Both the position numbers and the translations under genes were made by a program. 64,000 bases of DNA from Paludibacteraceae bacterium (GTDB lineage Bacteria > Bacteroidota > Bacteroidia > Bacteroidales > Paludibacteraceae): the NCBI GenBank assembly GCA_017478725.1, contig JAFVDD010000012.1, positions 114,884 through 178,883 of the forward strand. Reading direction: 5' to 3'. Every line of letters begins with the position of its first letter. Within the stretch, counting starts at the first letter, position 1. Under the pieces are notes generated by a model, which had not been told where the DNA came from, ran no database searches, and worked only from the letters and a program-made list of their open reading frames with translations. This document shows positions 36,327 to 44,519 of this stretch, in pieces.

Positions 36327-39041
36327 ATGGAATCCAAGTACAACCCTACTGACATTGAAGCCCGCTGGTACCAATACTGGCTGGACAACAAACTCTTTCA
36401 CAGCGAGCCGGACGGCCGCGAGCCCTACACGATTGTTATTCCGCCGCCCAATGTAACGGGTGTGCTGCATATGGGGCATGTGCTGAACGAGACGATTCAG
36501 GATATCCTTGTCCGCCGTGCGCGTCTGGAGGGCAAGAACGCCTGCTGGGTGCCGGGTACCGACCATGCGTCCATTGCCACCGAAGCGAAGGTTATCAAGC
36601 GCCTCAAAGAGCAAGGCATCAACAAGTCCGATTTGACGCGCGAACAGTTCCTCAAACATGCCTGGGACTGGACCGACGAACACGGAGGCATCATCCTCAA
36701 GCAGCTCCGCAAACTGGGTTGCTCTTGCGACTGGGACCGCACCTCGTTCACCATGGACGAGACGCGCTCCAAAGCCGTCATCCGTGTGTTCTGCGACTTG
36801 TATAAGAAAGGCCTCATCTACCGCGGTCTGCGCATGGTCAACTGGGATCCGGAGCGCCAGACTGCTCTCTCCGACGAGGAGGTTATCTATCATGACGAGC
36901 ACAGCAAGTTCTACTACCTGCGCTACAAAGTAGCGGAGCCGGGTGTCACCAATCCCGAGACAGGCGCCGACTATGCCGTTGTGGCTACCACCCGTCCGGA
37001 AACTATCTTCGGCGACATCGCTGTCTGCATCAACCCCAAGGAAGAAAAGAACCAGTGGCTCAAGGGCAAGCATGTCATCGTGCCGGGCGTGGGACGCGTA
37101 ATCCCTATTATAGAAGACCGTTACGTGGAGATCGGCTTTGGTACCGGTTGCCTCAAAGTGACCCCTGCGCATGACGTGAATGACTACGCCCTCGGTCAGA
37201 AATACAACCTCAAGACCATCGATATCTTCACGCCGGACGCCCATCTGAACATGGACACGGTAGAGGAAGAGTTGCAAGCCAACGTACGCAAGTACCACGG
37301 CATGGATCGTTTCGACTGCCGCAAGCAAATCGCCGAAGACCTCAAAGCGCTTGACCTCGTGGAAAAAGTCGAGGACTACGACAACAAAGTGGGTTATTCC
37401 GAGCGTACGAACGTGCCCATCGAGCCGCGGCTTTCGCTCCAGTGGTTCGTCAAGATGCAGCATTTTGCCGACATAGCCCTGCCGCCTGTCATGAACGACG
37501 ACATCGTTTTCTACCCCACCAAATACAAGAACACCTACCGCAACTGGCTGGAGAACATCAAAGACTGGTGCATCAGCCGCCAGCTCTGGTGGGGACACCG
37601 CATCCCTGCGTACTACGACGCCGACCTGCTGGCGCAAACAGGCCTTGAAGACTACCCCGAAGACAAGATTATTGTTTCGGAGACTGCGCCGGAAGGCAAC
37701 TATGTACAGGACGAAGGTGCGCTGGACACTTGGTTCAGTTCGTGGCTCTGGCCGATTAGTCTGTTCGACGGCATCGAGCACCCGGACAACAAAGAAATCA
37801 ACTATTACTACCCCACCGCAGACTTGGTAACGGGTCCGGATATCATCTTCTTCTGGGTGGCACGTATGATCATGGCGGGCTATGAGTACCAAGGCAAAAT
37901 GCCGTTCAAGCATGTCTATTTCACAGGTATCGTGCGTGACAAATTAGGTCGCAAGATGAGCAAGAGCCTCGGCAATAGTCCCGACCCGCTCGACCTCATC
38001 GAGCGTTACGGCGCGGACGGCGTGCGTATGGGTATTCTCCTCTCCGCCCCTGCCGGCAACGACATTCTCTACGATGATTCGCTTTGCGAACAGGGACGTA
38101 ATTTCTGCAACAAGATCTGGAACTGCTTCCGTCTCGTCAAAGGATGGGATGTTTCCGACGCCAATGCCAATGCCAACGCTCAAGCCATCGCATGGTTCGA
38201 TGCCAAGCTGCGTCAAACCGAGGATGAAATCGCCGACCTCTTCAGCAAGTACCGTCTCTCCGAAGCCCTCATGACGATCTTCAAACTCTATACCGACGAG
38301 TTCAGCGGCTGGTACTTGGAGATGATCAAACCGGCATACCAACAACCGATTGACCGTGCGACCTACGAGGCTACGCTTTCGTTCTTCGACCGTCTGCTGC
38401 GTCTGCTCCACCCCTTCATGCCGTTCATCACCGAGGAACTCTGGCAGAACCTCTACGACCGCAAACCGGGCGAGAGTATCATGGTTACTACGCAAAATCA
38501 GACTGGCGAGACACTATCGAGAGAGAATCGGATCGGGTTCAATTCGGGAGCGGATCAGGATCAATCCGAGTCTATCCTGAGCGAGGTAGAGACCCTCAAA
38601 CTCATCGTTTCCGGCGTGCGCAACATCCGTGCATCAAAAAACATCCCGCCGAAAGAGGTGCTCACCCTTTATTTCGACGGTGCCAATACCTACGCTTATG
38701 CCGACCTTCTCAAGAAACTCGCCAACGTGGAACTATCTTACAGCGAAGCGGTCCTACAGTCCGAAGGACAATCAGGTAGCTGTGCTACTTTTATCGTCGG
38801 CACGACCGAGTTCTCCGTCCCGATGGACAAGTTCATCAACGTGGATGAAGAACTCAAGAAACTGGAAGCCGACCTCGCTCACCAGCAGGGCTTCCTGCGC
38901 GGCGTAATGGCGAAACTTGGTAACGAGCGTTTCGTTGCCAATGCCAAGCCGGAGATCGTTGAACTGGAACGAAAGAAGAAAGCCGATGCCGAGGCCCGCA
39001 TCGCCGCTCTCGAACAATCCATCGCCGCCCTGAAAGGGTAA
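36327..39041 (+). CDS. valS: Valyl-tRNA synthetase
   Basis: 904 aa class I synthetase. Seen: [20 protein letters not shown] (HIGH-type motif), [13 protein letters not shown], editing domain ([13 protein letters not shown]), [10 protein letters not shown], and [16 protein letters not shown] (KMSKS). The C-terminal coiled coil ([15 protein letters not shown] and further heptads) is present. Near residues 730-750 the sequence [20 protein letters not shown] is written by an 11-nt-periodic repeat (38526-38580) between the anticodon-binding domain and the [17 protein letters not shown] segment. A strong terminator follows. The divergent region toward the nitroreductase gene holds both promoters. 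Confidence 0.98.
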   Translation: MESKYNPTDIEARWYQYWLDNKLFHSEPDGREPYTIVIPPPNVTGVLHMGHVLNETIQDILVRRARLEGKNACWVPGTDHASIATEAKVIKRLKEQGINKSDLTREQFLKHAWDWTDEHGGIILKQLRKLGCSCDWDRTSFTMDETRSKAVIRVFCDLYKKGLIYRGLRMVNWDPERQTALSDEEVIYHDEHSKFYYLRYKVAEPGVTNPETGADYAVVATTRPETIFGDIAVCINPKEEKNQWLKGKHVIVPGVGRVIPIIEDRYVEIGFGTGCLKVTPAHDVNDYALGQKYNLKTIDIFTPDAHLNMDTVEEELQANVRKYHGMDRFDCRKQIAEDLKALDLVEKVEDYDNKVGYSERTNVPIEPRLSLQWFVKMQHFADIALPPVMNDDIVFYPTKYKNTYRNWLENIKDWCISRQLWWGHRIPAYYDADLLAQTGLEDYPEDKIIVSETAPEGNYVQDEGALDTWFSSWLWPISLFDGIEHPDNKEINYYYPTADLVTGPDIIFFWVARMIMAGYEYQGKMPFKHVYFTGIVRDKLGRKMSKSLGNSPDPLDLIERYGADGVRMGILLSAPAGNDILYDDSLCEQGRNFCNKIWNCFRLVKGWDVSDANANANAQAIAWFDAKLRQTEDEIADLFSKYRLSEALMTIFKLYTDEFSGWYLEMIKPAYQQPIDRATYEATLSFFDRLLRLLHPFMPFITEELWQNLYDRKPGESIMVTTQNQTGETLSRENRIGFNSGADQDQSESILSEVETLKLIVSGVRNIRASKNIPPKEVLTLYFDGANTYAYADLLKKLANVELSYSEAVLQSEGQSGSCATFIVGTTEFSVPMDKFINVDEELKKLEADLAHQQGFLRGVMAKLGNERFVANAKPEIVELERKKKADAEARIAALEQSIAALKG
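38526..38580. repeat. 11-nt periodic repeat inside valS
   Basis: Consecutive 11-mers ATCGGATCGGG, TTCAATTCGGG, AGCGGATCAGG, ATCAATCCGAG, TCTATCCTGAG. They resemble the TCGG-type arrays at 2790 and 23290 and cause a hydrophilic insertion in the protein. Confidence 0.65.
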
Positions 39042-39091
39042 GATGCCGCTATGAAAGCCTAAGATAGCCACCTATTGAGCTACCACTCCGC

Positions 39092-39133
39092 AAAACAAGC
39101 GACCGAAACACACAGTTTCAGTCGCTTGTTTTT
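39092..39133 (+). terminator. Intrinsic terminator of valS
   Basis: Stem AAACAAGCGAC / GTCGCTTGTTT extended inside by GAAAC/GTTTC around a 5-nt loop, ending in TTTTT. It also separates valS from the 3' end of the DGR. Confidence 0.88.
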
Positions 39134-39194
39134 AGCCTGTCATATCTGCGTTCGCAAGCCACATCCGAACTCTGTTACACCGTTTTGCACTATT

Positions 39195-40325
39195 CTATAC
39201 CTCAAACTTCTTTCTCACTCGTGCGTTGTAACCATGCGAAAGAATGCCCCGAAACGAAGCCAAGGCGGTTGCAATGCGCAGGAAAGGTAAGCGCCCTGTG
39301 CGGAAATTGGCATACTGGGCATCTCTTTTCCCCTTCATCCGTCGGATACTATCTCGGCTTACCGTCATTCGCCATGGTTTGAGAAACATCCCCAAGAACG
39401 ACACACCGTACTGGATGGGATAGATGGCATCCTTGCCGTCATGCAATGTGAGTTGCAACTCCGAATGTAAAAACGCCCGAACAGGAACGACCAGCGACCG
39501 CAGCCACTCTCTGTCAGCACTCACTACATAGAAATCGTCCACATAGCGGCCGTAGTGACGGCAATGAAGCGTGCGTTTCATGTACTGGTCGAGCACGTTG
39601 AGGTAGATATTTGAATAGAGCTGGCTGGTTAGGTTCCCTATCGGCAGACCGCAGCCGACAGGGCTGTTGAACAAACTCTTCTCGTGCGGCAGGTCGTCCC
39701 ACTCACTTTTATCGCCTACCACGTGGCAGTTCTCTATCGGGTCAAGTAGCACTATCTCGCGCGTCAGGTATTCCACGAAGTCCATATCTATCTTATCCTG
39801 CCATGTAACCGCCACATGTTTCAACACCCTGTGCGTCGCCATCTTGCGCAGCGAAGACAAACATATCTCCAACAGCCGCTCGCGGCTGATGTGCATAAAA
39901 TAACCGCGTATATCCATCTTGAGCACATAGCACGGACGGCTGTAATTACGGCCCTCCTGCCGTATATGTTGCTGCAAACGACCTATGCCGTAGTGTGTGC
40001 CGCGTCCAGGGATGCAACTATACGCATCTTGGATGAACGTGCGCTCAAACAACTCGTGCGTATAGTTATAATAGAGATGATGCACTACTCTGTCGCGAAA
40101 ATGAGCGGCAAACACTTCCCGCTTCTTTGGGTCGGTAATAATAAAGCAGGTACTTGCTTGCGCTTTGTATGTTCGGTTATACAAAGTATCGGCAAGTACC
40201 TGCAAGTTCTCATCCAACTGCGCTTCGAAATGTTGTACATATGGTTTGCTACTCTTGTGCCGTTTGGCATCTCGGTAGGCTTCGTGCAAATCGTTTAGCA
40301 ACTGCTCATGCGTTAGATGATACAT
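39195..40325 (-). CDS. Reverse transcriptase of a diversity-generating retroelement
   Basis: 376 aa, starting 23 nt after the template repeat. RT motifs are complete: KMDIRGYFMHI (residues 136-146, first catalytic Asp138), GLPIGNLTSQLYSNIYLN (226-243; the LPIGNLTSQ version is characteristic of DGR enzymes and differs from group II intron and retron RTs), and RYVDDFYVV (catalytic Asp pair 263/264). There is no maturase, endonuclease or thumb-X domain, in agreement with the short DGR type. It copies the TR transcript into cDNA with errors at adenines; the cDNA then replaces the VR. Last gene of the DGR unit, facing the valS terminator. Confidence 0.96.
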   Translation of the reverse strand: MYHLTHEQLLNDLHEAYRDAKRHKSSKPYVQHFEAQLDENLQVLADTLYNRTYKAQASTCFIITDPKKREVFAAHFRDRVVHHLYYNYTHELFERTFIQDAYSCIPGRGTHYGIGRLQQHIRQEGRNYSRPCYVLKMDIRGYFMHISRERLLEICLSSLRKMATHRVLKHVAVTWQDKIDMDFVEYLTREIVLLDPIENCHVVGDKSEWDDLPHEKSLFNSPVGCGLPIGNLTSQLYSNIYLNVLDQYMKRTLHCRHYGRYVDDFYVVSADREWLRSLVVPVRAFLHSELQLTLHDGKDAIYPIQYGVSFLGMFLKPWRMTVSRDSIRRMKGKRDAQYANFRTGRLPFLRIATALASFRGILSHGYNARVRKKFEV

Positions 40326-40348
40326 TGTGACGACAAAGGTTAATGCTG

Positions 40349-40528
40349 CAAACGGACAAGACGGACGGATTGACCGTTGTACCGATTGTTGTTGTTCATG
40401 TTGGCATTGCTCGAATTGAAGTTCAGGTAGTTCGCGTTGTTCTGATTGTTGTACGAAGCCGACCAGTAGTTGCCGTTCGAACCCACATTGTTCACATTCG
40501 TTCCGTTGCGGTTACCCGCAGCAGGCAA
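40349..40528 (-). other. DGR template repeat (TR)
   Basis: 180 nt aligning without gaps to the variable repeat at 41312-41491 (constant offset 963). On the sense strand it has 53 adenines, 31 of which differ in the VR; no other base differs. Read in the VR frame it encodes 21 asparagines, as AAC codons, which cannot become stop codons by adenine changes. It also forms a 63-codon open frame (40340-40531), which is a by-product and not a gene. The 153 nt upstream (40529-40681) are non-coding and include a stem ATACGG/CCGTAT (40563-40568 / 40594-40599), possibly part of the TR RNA. Confidence 0.96.
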
Positions 40529-40681
40529 CATCTATTTGCGTCAGCAACCCTTCTGATACACTATACGGCAAAAAATCCCCAATGGAAGTTATTCCGTATG
40601 ACACTCGCTCGCCCCACCGGGACGACGGGTTGCCTATGAATTAACCCTTGTTCGTTCTTGGCGGGAGTTTTCCACTGTCTC

Positions 40682-41200
40682 CTACAGAATCTCTATCAAC
40701 TGCCGCTGGATGTCGGAAACAAACTGCATACACTCTATGGGAGAATGTTGCTCCACTTTGTATTCCAACACCTTTTTCATCACCCCTGTCAGCGACACGG
40801 GACGATCGGCTAATGTCGGTAGAGGTTTTTCTACTGTTTGTGCCAACTGGATAGCACTTTTCCAGTCAGCATATTCCTTGCTATAATCTGCTCCTACAGG
40901 CATTAACGTTTCCGGTAAAAGCATTTCTATATGTCCCTCGGCTACTTCTTTCGGTGTTGCATTCTCCGGAGTGAACTTTGGCAAACTGGTTTGCGGGAAG
41001 CCAACAAACACCACATCCGTATTCAACGATTTGTTGTGCCGTTTGGTGGTTTGGAACTTGTTTATATACCTGCAACACAGCCATGCGCTCCATTCGTAGG
41101 CGCGATAGAACGAGCCGTCAGCAAACAAATGAACTCGATGCTGCTGCAACGCCTCAGCGCGATCGTTCTCCACGGCGAGGATGTCAACTAATTTTGCCAT
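40682..41200 (-). CDS. DGR accessory protein, MutS domain I-like
   Basis: 172 aa. The segment HLFADGSFYRAYEWSAW (residues about 24-40) resembles the mismatch-sensing N-terminal domain of MutS (LFRxGDFYExY); a lysine/arginine-rich stretch (KFQTTKRHNKSLNTD) follows. The C-terminal 50 residues look helical (LTGVMKKVLEYKVEQHSPIE). Position between VP and TR is where DGRs carry avd or one of several replacements, including MutS-like proteins. It would bind the TR RNA-RT complex or the priming duplex; this is inference. It is not the usual Avd four-helix bundle, since the first half is not helical-looking. Confidence 0.7.
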   Translation of the reverse strand: MAKLVDILAVENDRAEALQQHRVHLFADGSFYRAYEWSAWLCCRYINKFQTTKRHNKSLNTDVVFVGFPQTSLPKFTPENATPKEVAEGHIEMLLPETLMPVGADYSKEYADWKSAIQLAQTVEKPLPTLADRPVSLTGVMKKVLEYKVEQHSPIECMQFVSDIQRQLIEIL

Positions 41201-41218
41201 TTTTCTATTCCTACTCGG

Positions 41219-41270
41219 CTCAACTGTGCCTGCTTGCGTCCGTCATAGGACGCCTGCCAGCACAGTTGAG
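41219..41270. other. Inverted repeat (hairpin/cruciform) downstream of the variable repeat
   Basis: CTCAACTGTGC (41219-41229) pairs perfectly with GCACAGTTGAG (41260-41270); inside, GCGTCC (41236-41241) pairs with GGACGC (41248-41253) around the loop GTCATA. It starts 32 nt beyond the VP stop codon on the sense strand and lacks a T tract on either side. DGRs often need such a cruciform behind the VR for efficient retrohoming. Confidence 0.8.
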
Positions 41271-41302
41271 ATGTATGGGTTTCTGGATGCTCCGAACAAG
41301 GG

Positions 41303-42424
41303 TTATTCTGCCAAACGGACAAGACGGACGGATAGACCGCGGCACCGAATGCTGCCGTACATGCAGGCATCGCTCGAACCGAAGTACAGGTAGCCCGCGT
41401 CGTCCTGACTGCGGTACGAAGCCGACCAGTAGTAGCCGCACGAACCCACAGTGTACACAATCGTACCGTAGCGGTAACCCGCAGCAGGCAAGAAGACAGC
41501 ACCTACAGCTTCCATCGCACTCCATGCTTGCGGACCATACGTATTGGCGTCCCAGTCGTTGGTCTGATAGTTCCAGCTCAATCCTTCCGGCAACGTGAAA
41601 TCATCGGGTAGCAGCACATAACCATGCACGCCGCACACTGTGGCTTGCGAGCGAAGGTATTGTGCTAAATTACGGCCTGTGAGGATATAGTTCCACTCAT
41701 CATAAGTCAGTGTACGCCACAAGCCTGCTTGCCCGCCGCCATTCGTAATAGCGTTATATACTCCCCAGTCGTAATTGGCACTTGTGCCGGTGAGATCCTT
41801 ATCCGTCATATAAGTAGAAGGTCCATAGCCGTAGTAGTTATAATCGTCCGACTTGTAGGTACCGCCTCCAGTCCAAGTGGTGTCGCATTTACCTGTGATG
41901 GCTTGCATTTCACAATTGATGCTCTCAATCTCTGTTCCTTTAATCGTTTTGGTTTGACTAAGTTGCGCATAGCTTGTTGACCAGGGCTGGTAATTGACAG
42001 CAAACGGATCATTGGCCGTATTATCATAGCCGCTCGTACCCCAACCGAACAAATCAATCCACCCTTCGTAGATGTTGCTGGCATTGGCATTGGCGCTTCC
42101 GATAGCGTCATATTGGTTTTCTGCGAAACGCCAGGTGTTCGTGCTGGCTTGGTATCGCAGGTTGCCTTGCGAGAAGAACACTTGGTCGCCGTTGCTGTTG
42201 ATCGTAAACGCCTTCGCATGGGAATTGGGATTAGCAGGCGTGGTATCAGGCACCACAGGAGCAGGAGTAGTAATATCCACAAACACAATGCTGTCCAATT
42301 CAGCATAGTTCTGTTCAGCTATCACTTCATTTCCTTTGTAGAGACGCACTTTCTTAACTGTCTCTTGCGCACTTGCGCTCATTGCCATTATGGCGGCAAC
42401 AACCATAAGTAAAATCTTTTTCAT
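41303..42424 (-). CDS. DGR variable protein, secreted, C-type-lectin-like C-terminus
   Basis: The ATG at 42424 gives 373 aa with a signal peptide (MKKILLMVVAAIMAMSASAQ). Residues 22-50 form a short module (VRLYKGNEVIAEQNYAELDS) common in Bacteroidales secreted proteins, then a Pro/Thr linker, then a long domain with features of the C-type-lectin/FGE-like fold used by DGR targets (LWRTLTYDEWNYILTGR, YYWSASYRSQDD, SVRLVRL at the end). Residues about 312-371 are the VR: 23 positions differ from the TR translation, 21 of them template asparagines. It probably displays a diversified binding surface outside the cell. It lies second in the unit, 13 nt after the small secreted protein. Confidence 0.94.
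   Translation of the reverse strand: MKKILLMVVAAIMAMSASAQETVKKVRLYKGNEVIAEQNYAELDSIVFVDITTPAPVVPDTTPANPNSHAKAFTINSNGDQVFFSQGNLRYQASTNTWRFAENQYDAIGSANANASNIYEGWIDLFGWGTSGYDNTANDPFAVNYQPWSTSYAQLSQTKTIKGTEIESINCEMQAITGKCDTTWTGGGTYKSDDYNYYGYGPSTYMTDKDLTGTSANYDWGVYNAITNGGGQAGLWRTLTYDEWNYILTGRNLAQYLRSQATVCGVHGYVLLPDDFTLPEGLSWNYQTNDWDANTYGPQAWSAMEAVGAVFLPAAGYRYGTIVYTVGSCGYYWSASYRSQDDAGYLYFGSSDACMYGSIRCRGLSVRLVRLAE
41312..41491 (-). other. DGR variable repeat (VR)
   Basis: 180 nt at the 3' end of the variable-protein gene. 31 mismatches to the TR, all at template adenines: 16 A-to-G, 12 A-to-T, 3 A-to-C. The last 22 nt (41312-41333) are identical to the TR and end just before the stop codon, fitting the IMH initiation site; the 5' 15 nt (41477-41491) are also identical. 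Confidence 0.96.
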
Positions 42425-42437
42425 ACTAATATATTCA

Positions 42438-42812
42438 TTAATCATTATTTACTACTTCCACGCCCATGATCGTGTATTTCTTGCCGCTACGCAGAATATA
42501 TACCTGACCATTCTCTACAATCTTTACTGCGTCTGCATCTTTGACCAACGTTGTTGGGACAGCATTGGGAGCGGGCATTCCGTCAGTAAACTCCACACGC
42601 GCTATTTCTGCAAACGGCACGCTCAGCAGTACGGTTCCAGCGTTGTTCACTACGTCCACAGCATCTGCGGACAATACCAGTTTGCGCACGCTCTCCGTGG
42701 CAAACGCTTTGTCAGAACCGTTGTTGTTCACTACGCGCACAATCGGCTCTGCGCTCATCCCTGCCGCCACCAGCAGCAAGGAGAGAATAAAAATTCTTCG
42801 TTTTTTCTTCAT
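42438..42812 (-). CDS. Small secreted protein with shared C-terminal tail, first gene of the DGR unit
   Basis: 124 aa with a signal peptide (MKKKRRIFILSLLLVAAGMS then AEPIV). The middle (VRKLVLSADAVDVVNNAGTV, FAEIARVEF) resembles the short N-terminal module of the variable protein. The C-terminus KIVENGQVYILRSGKKYTIM is the tail also found on the proteins at 5865 and 23341. Only 13 nt separate it from the VP start, so they are co-expressed. The variable protein itself lacks this tail, so this partner might anchor or escort it; that is a guess from position. No known family recognised. Confidence 0.8.
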   Translation of the reverse strand: MKKKRRIFILSLLLVAAGMSAEPIVRVVNNNGSDKAFATESVRKLVLSADAVDVVNNAGTVLLSVPFAEIARVEFTDGMPAPNAVPTTLVKDADAVKIVENGQVYILRSGKKYTIMGVEVVNND

Positions 42813-42989
42813 AAGTTGGGTTATTATTAAGGGTTTATTATAGGGTCTTTAGGGTTTTTAAGGACTTTAAAGAATTTAGGGACAGGTCATTATATACAGA
42901 AAGCGACAGAGACACATCGTCCCTGCCGCTTATACAAGTGGCTGCTATATCTGTTGTCGTTTATACCTTCTGTCCGTTTAGCTCCATCC

Positions 42990-43052
42990 GCGCATTGCAA
43001 TGCGCTCTTTCGCGCGCTCCGCGCGCAGATAGATAGATAGATAGATAGATAG
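42990..43052. repeat. Palindrome, GC hairpin and (AGAT)6 microsatellite in the DGR leader
   Basis: GCGCATTGCAATGCGC (42990-43005) is a perfect 16-nt palindrome; CGCGCG pairs with CGCGCG at 43011-43025; six AGAT units plus AG follow at 43027-43052. All lie in the predicted 260-nt leader of the DGR transcript (about 43077 to 42813). The remainder of this leader shows a weak AAGCG/CGCTT hairpin near 42900-42932 and no ORF of note. Confidence 0.85.
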
Positions 43053-43081
43053 CGTCATGGTGCAATCATTCAATTTCGGCA

Positions 43082-43112
43082 CAAAGGTACAACAAAAATC
43101 CCATATATGCAA
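43082..43112 (-). promoter_or_regulatory. Promoter of the DGR unit
   Basis: Minus strand TTG (43112-43110), 20 nt, TACCTTTG (43089-43082). It would drive the small secreted protein, VP, accessory gene, TR and RT as one transcript. Between it and the flavodiiron gene (43113-43253) lie a hairpin TTGACC/GGTCAA (43195-43210) and a TTCGCC repeat near 43229-43246. Confidence 0.8.
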
Positions 43113-43253
43113 ATGTTTGTGGAATTTTTTATGGTAACTTGGTTATAGTGTCGTTATGTTGTCGTCGTAACGTGGTCCCGTGATGGTCGCGTTCTTGACC
43201 CGAAGGTCAATGCACAAGGGATGCCACTTTCGCCTTTCGCCATTGGGCCGTTA

Positions 43254-44402
43254 TTACGCCAACAGGGCATCGGCGAGGGCTTCCAGTTCTGCCACCTGGG
43301 CGGGCTTGAGGCTGCCGCGGATAGTGACGGTAGGTTCTACCACCTCCACGTTCTTGCAAGTGCTGAGCATCTCACGCATGACCTTCGCTGCCTGCGGCGC
43401 CCATGAGCCGTTCTCCACCAGTGCCACACGGCGGTTCTGGTAGCCTTTCAGGCGCAGCTTGTGCAGGAACATATGCATGGGCGGGAAGATGTCGCCGTCG
43501 TAGGTAGCACAGCAAAGCGCCAGCCTGTTCATACGGAACGCATCCTCAATCGCCTCCGCCATATCATCGCGGCTAAGGTCAGTTATAGCAACCTTGTTGG
43601 CACCTTTCGCCTTCAGTATCTCAGCCAGTTGCTCCGCGGCGCGACGGGTGTTGCCGTGGATAGACGCATACGCCACCAGCACACCGTCGGTCTCCACGCC
43701 GTAAGCGCTCCAGATAGAATAGAGCCGCAGCGCCTCGTCTTTCTTTTCGCCCTCCAGCACCGGTCCGTGCAGCGGGGCGATAGTCTTAAGCTCTTTGCCG
43801 GCCAGTTTCTTCAGCACATTCGATACCTGCATGCCGTATTTGCCGACAATATTGAAATAGTAGCGACGCGCCTCGCACGCCCAGTCGTCCTCATCCGCAT
43901 GATAGACACCGAACTTGCCGAAACCGTCGGCAGAAAAGAGCACTTGCTCCTCGGGACACCAAGTCATGATCACCTCCGGCCAGTGAACCATCGGCGCGGC
44001 AACGAACTGCAGCGTCAGGTCGCCGAGGTCGAGCGTACTACCCTCGCCTACTACCTCCACGTTCTCCGCCTCAATCATAAACTGGTTCATCATCACCACC
44101 GCCTGCTTGGAGCAAACAACGGCAGCCTCCGGATATTTCTTCAGGAACGCACCCATCGAGCCGCTATGGTCAGGCTCCATATGCTGGCAGACGAGGTAAT
44201 CAGGCCGACGGCCATTCAGGGCTTTCTCCACCTTAGCGAGCCACTCGTCGCAGCAACGCGCATCCATCGCATCCATCACTGCTGTTTTAGCGTCTCCTAT
44301 CAGCACATAACTGTTATAGCACATGCCTTCCGGCAGGGCGTACTGGCTCTCAAACAAGTCCAGATCGGCATCATCACAACCGACATAAATACATTTATTC
44401 AT
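43254..44402 (-). CDS. Flavodiiron protein (FprA-type A-flavoprotein)
   Basis: The ATG at 44402 gives 382 aa. The N-terminal metallo-beta-lactamase-like half has the diiron ligands HMEPDHSGS (His74, Glu76, Asp78, His79), PMVHWPEVIMTW and the late His in APLHGPVLEG. The C-terminal flavodoxin half binds FMN (VAYASIHGNTRRAAEQLA; ATYDGDIFPP). Such proteins reduce O2 to water and/or NO to N2O in anaerobes, taking electrons from rubredoxin or a reductase. It fits an anaerobic organism exposed to occasional oxygen. A single gene, divergent from HPF. Confidence 0.95.
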   Translation of the reverse strand: MNKCIYVGCDDADLDLFESQYALPEGMCYNSYVLIGDAKTAVMDAMDARCCDEWLAKVEKALNGRRPDYLVCQHMEPDHSGSMGAFLKKYPEAAVVCSKQAVVMMNQFMIEAENVEVVGEGSTLDLGDLTLQFVAAPMVHWPEVIMTWCPEEQVLFSADGFGKFGVYHADEDDWACEARRYYFNIVGKYGMQVSNVLKKLAGKELKTIAPLHGPVLEGEKKDEALRLYSIWSAYGVETDGVLVAYASIHGNTRRAAEQLAEILKAKGANKVAITDLSRDDMAEAIEDAFRMNRLALCCATYDGDIFPPMHMFLHKLRLKGYQNRRVALVENGSWAPQAAKVMREMLSTCKNVEVVEPTVTIRGSLKPAQVAELEALADALLA

Positions 44403-44435
44403 TCTATTATTCGTGTTAAATCTTAAATTTGAGCG

Positions 44436-44465
44436 CAAAGGTACAAAAAAATTTGCACATATCAA
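44436..44465 (-). promoter_or_regulatory. Promoter of the flavodiiron protein gene
   Basis: Minus strand TTG (44465-44463), 19 nt, TACCTTTG (44443-44436). It overlaps the divergent HPF promoter. Confidence 0.75.
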
Positions 44466-44483
44466 AATTTATTTGTATCTTTG
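44453..44483 (+). promoter_or_regulatory. Promoter of the HPF-metK unit
   Basis: TTG (44453-44455), 20 nt, TATCTTTG (44476-44483). The -33 region lies between the two elements of the divergent promoter, so the two may exclude each other. Confidence 0.8.
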
Positions 44484-44519
44484 CACCATAATTCAATTAA
44501 CCTATAAATCTTTTGTGCC

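Noticed and set aside
36285-37913. Long open frame of 542 codons on the minus strand
   Set aside because: Antisense to valS with no family features.
39195-40325. Group II intron or retron reverse transcriptase
   Set aside because: No maturase or endonuclease domain, no intron RNA domains or msr/msd-like element, whereas the LPIGNLTSQ motif and the TR/VR pair fit a DGR.
40340-40531. Asn-rich open frame of 63 codons on the minus strand
   Set aside because: It is the DGR template repeat read in the VR frame; it lacks a signal peptide and start context, and its function is as RNA template.
41219-41270. Simple rho-independent terminator between VP and accessory gene
   Set aside because: No T tract follows the stem on either strand, and the downstream genes of the same unit have no other promoter.
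43461-44426. Open frame of 321 codons on the plus strand
   Set aside because: Antisense to the flavodiiron protein, which has complete diiron and FMN motifs.
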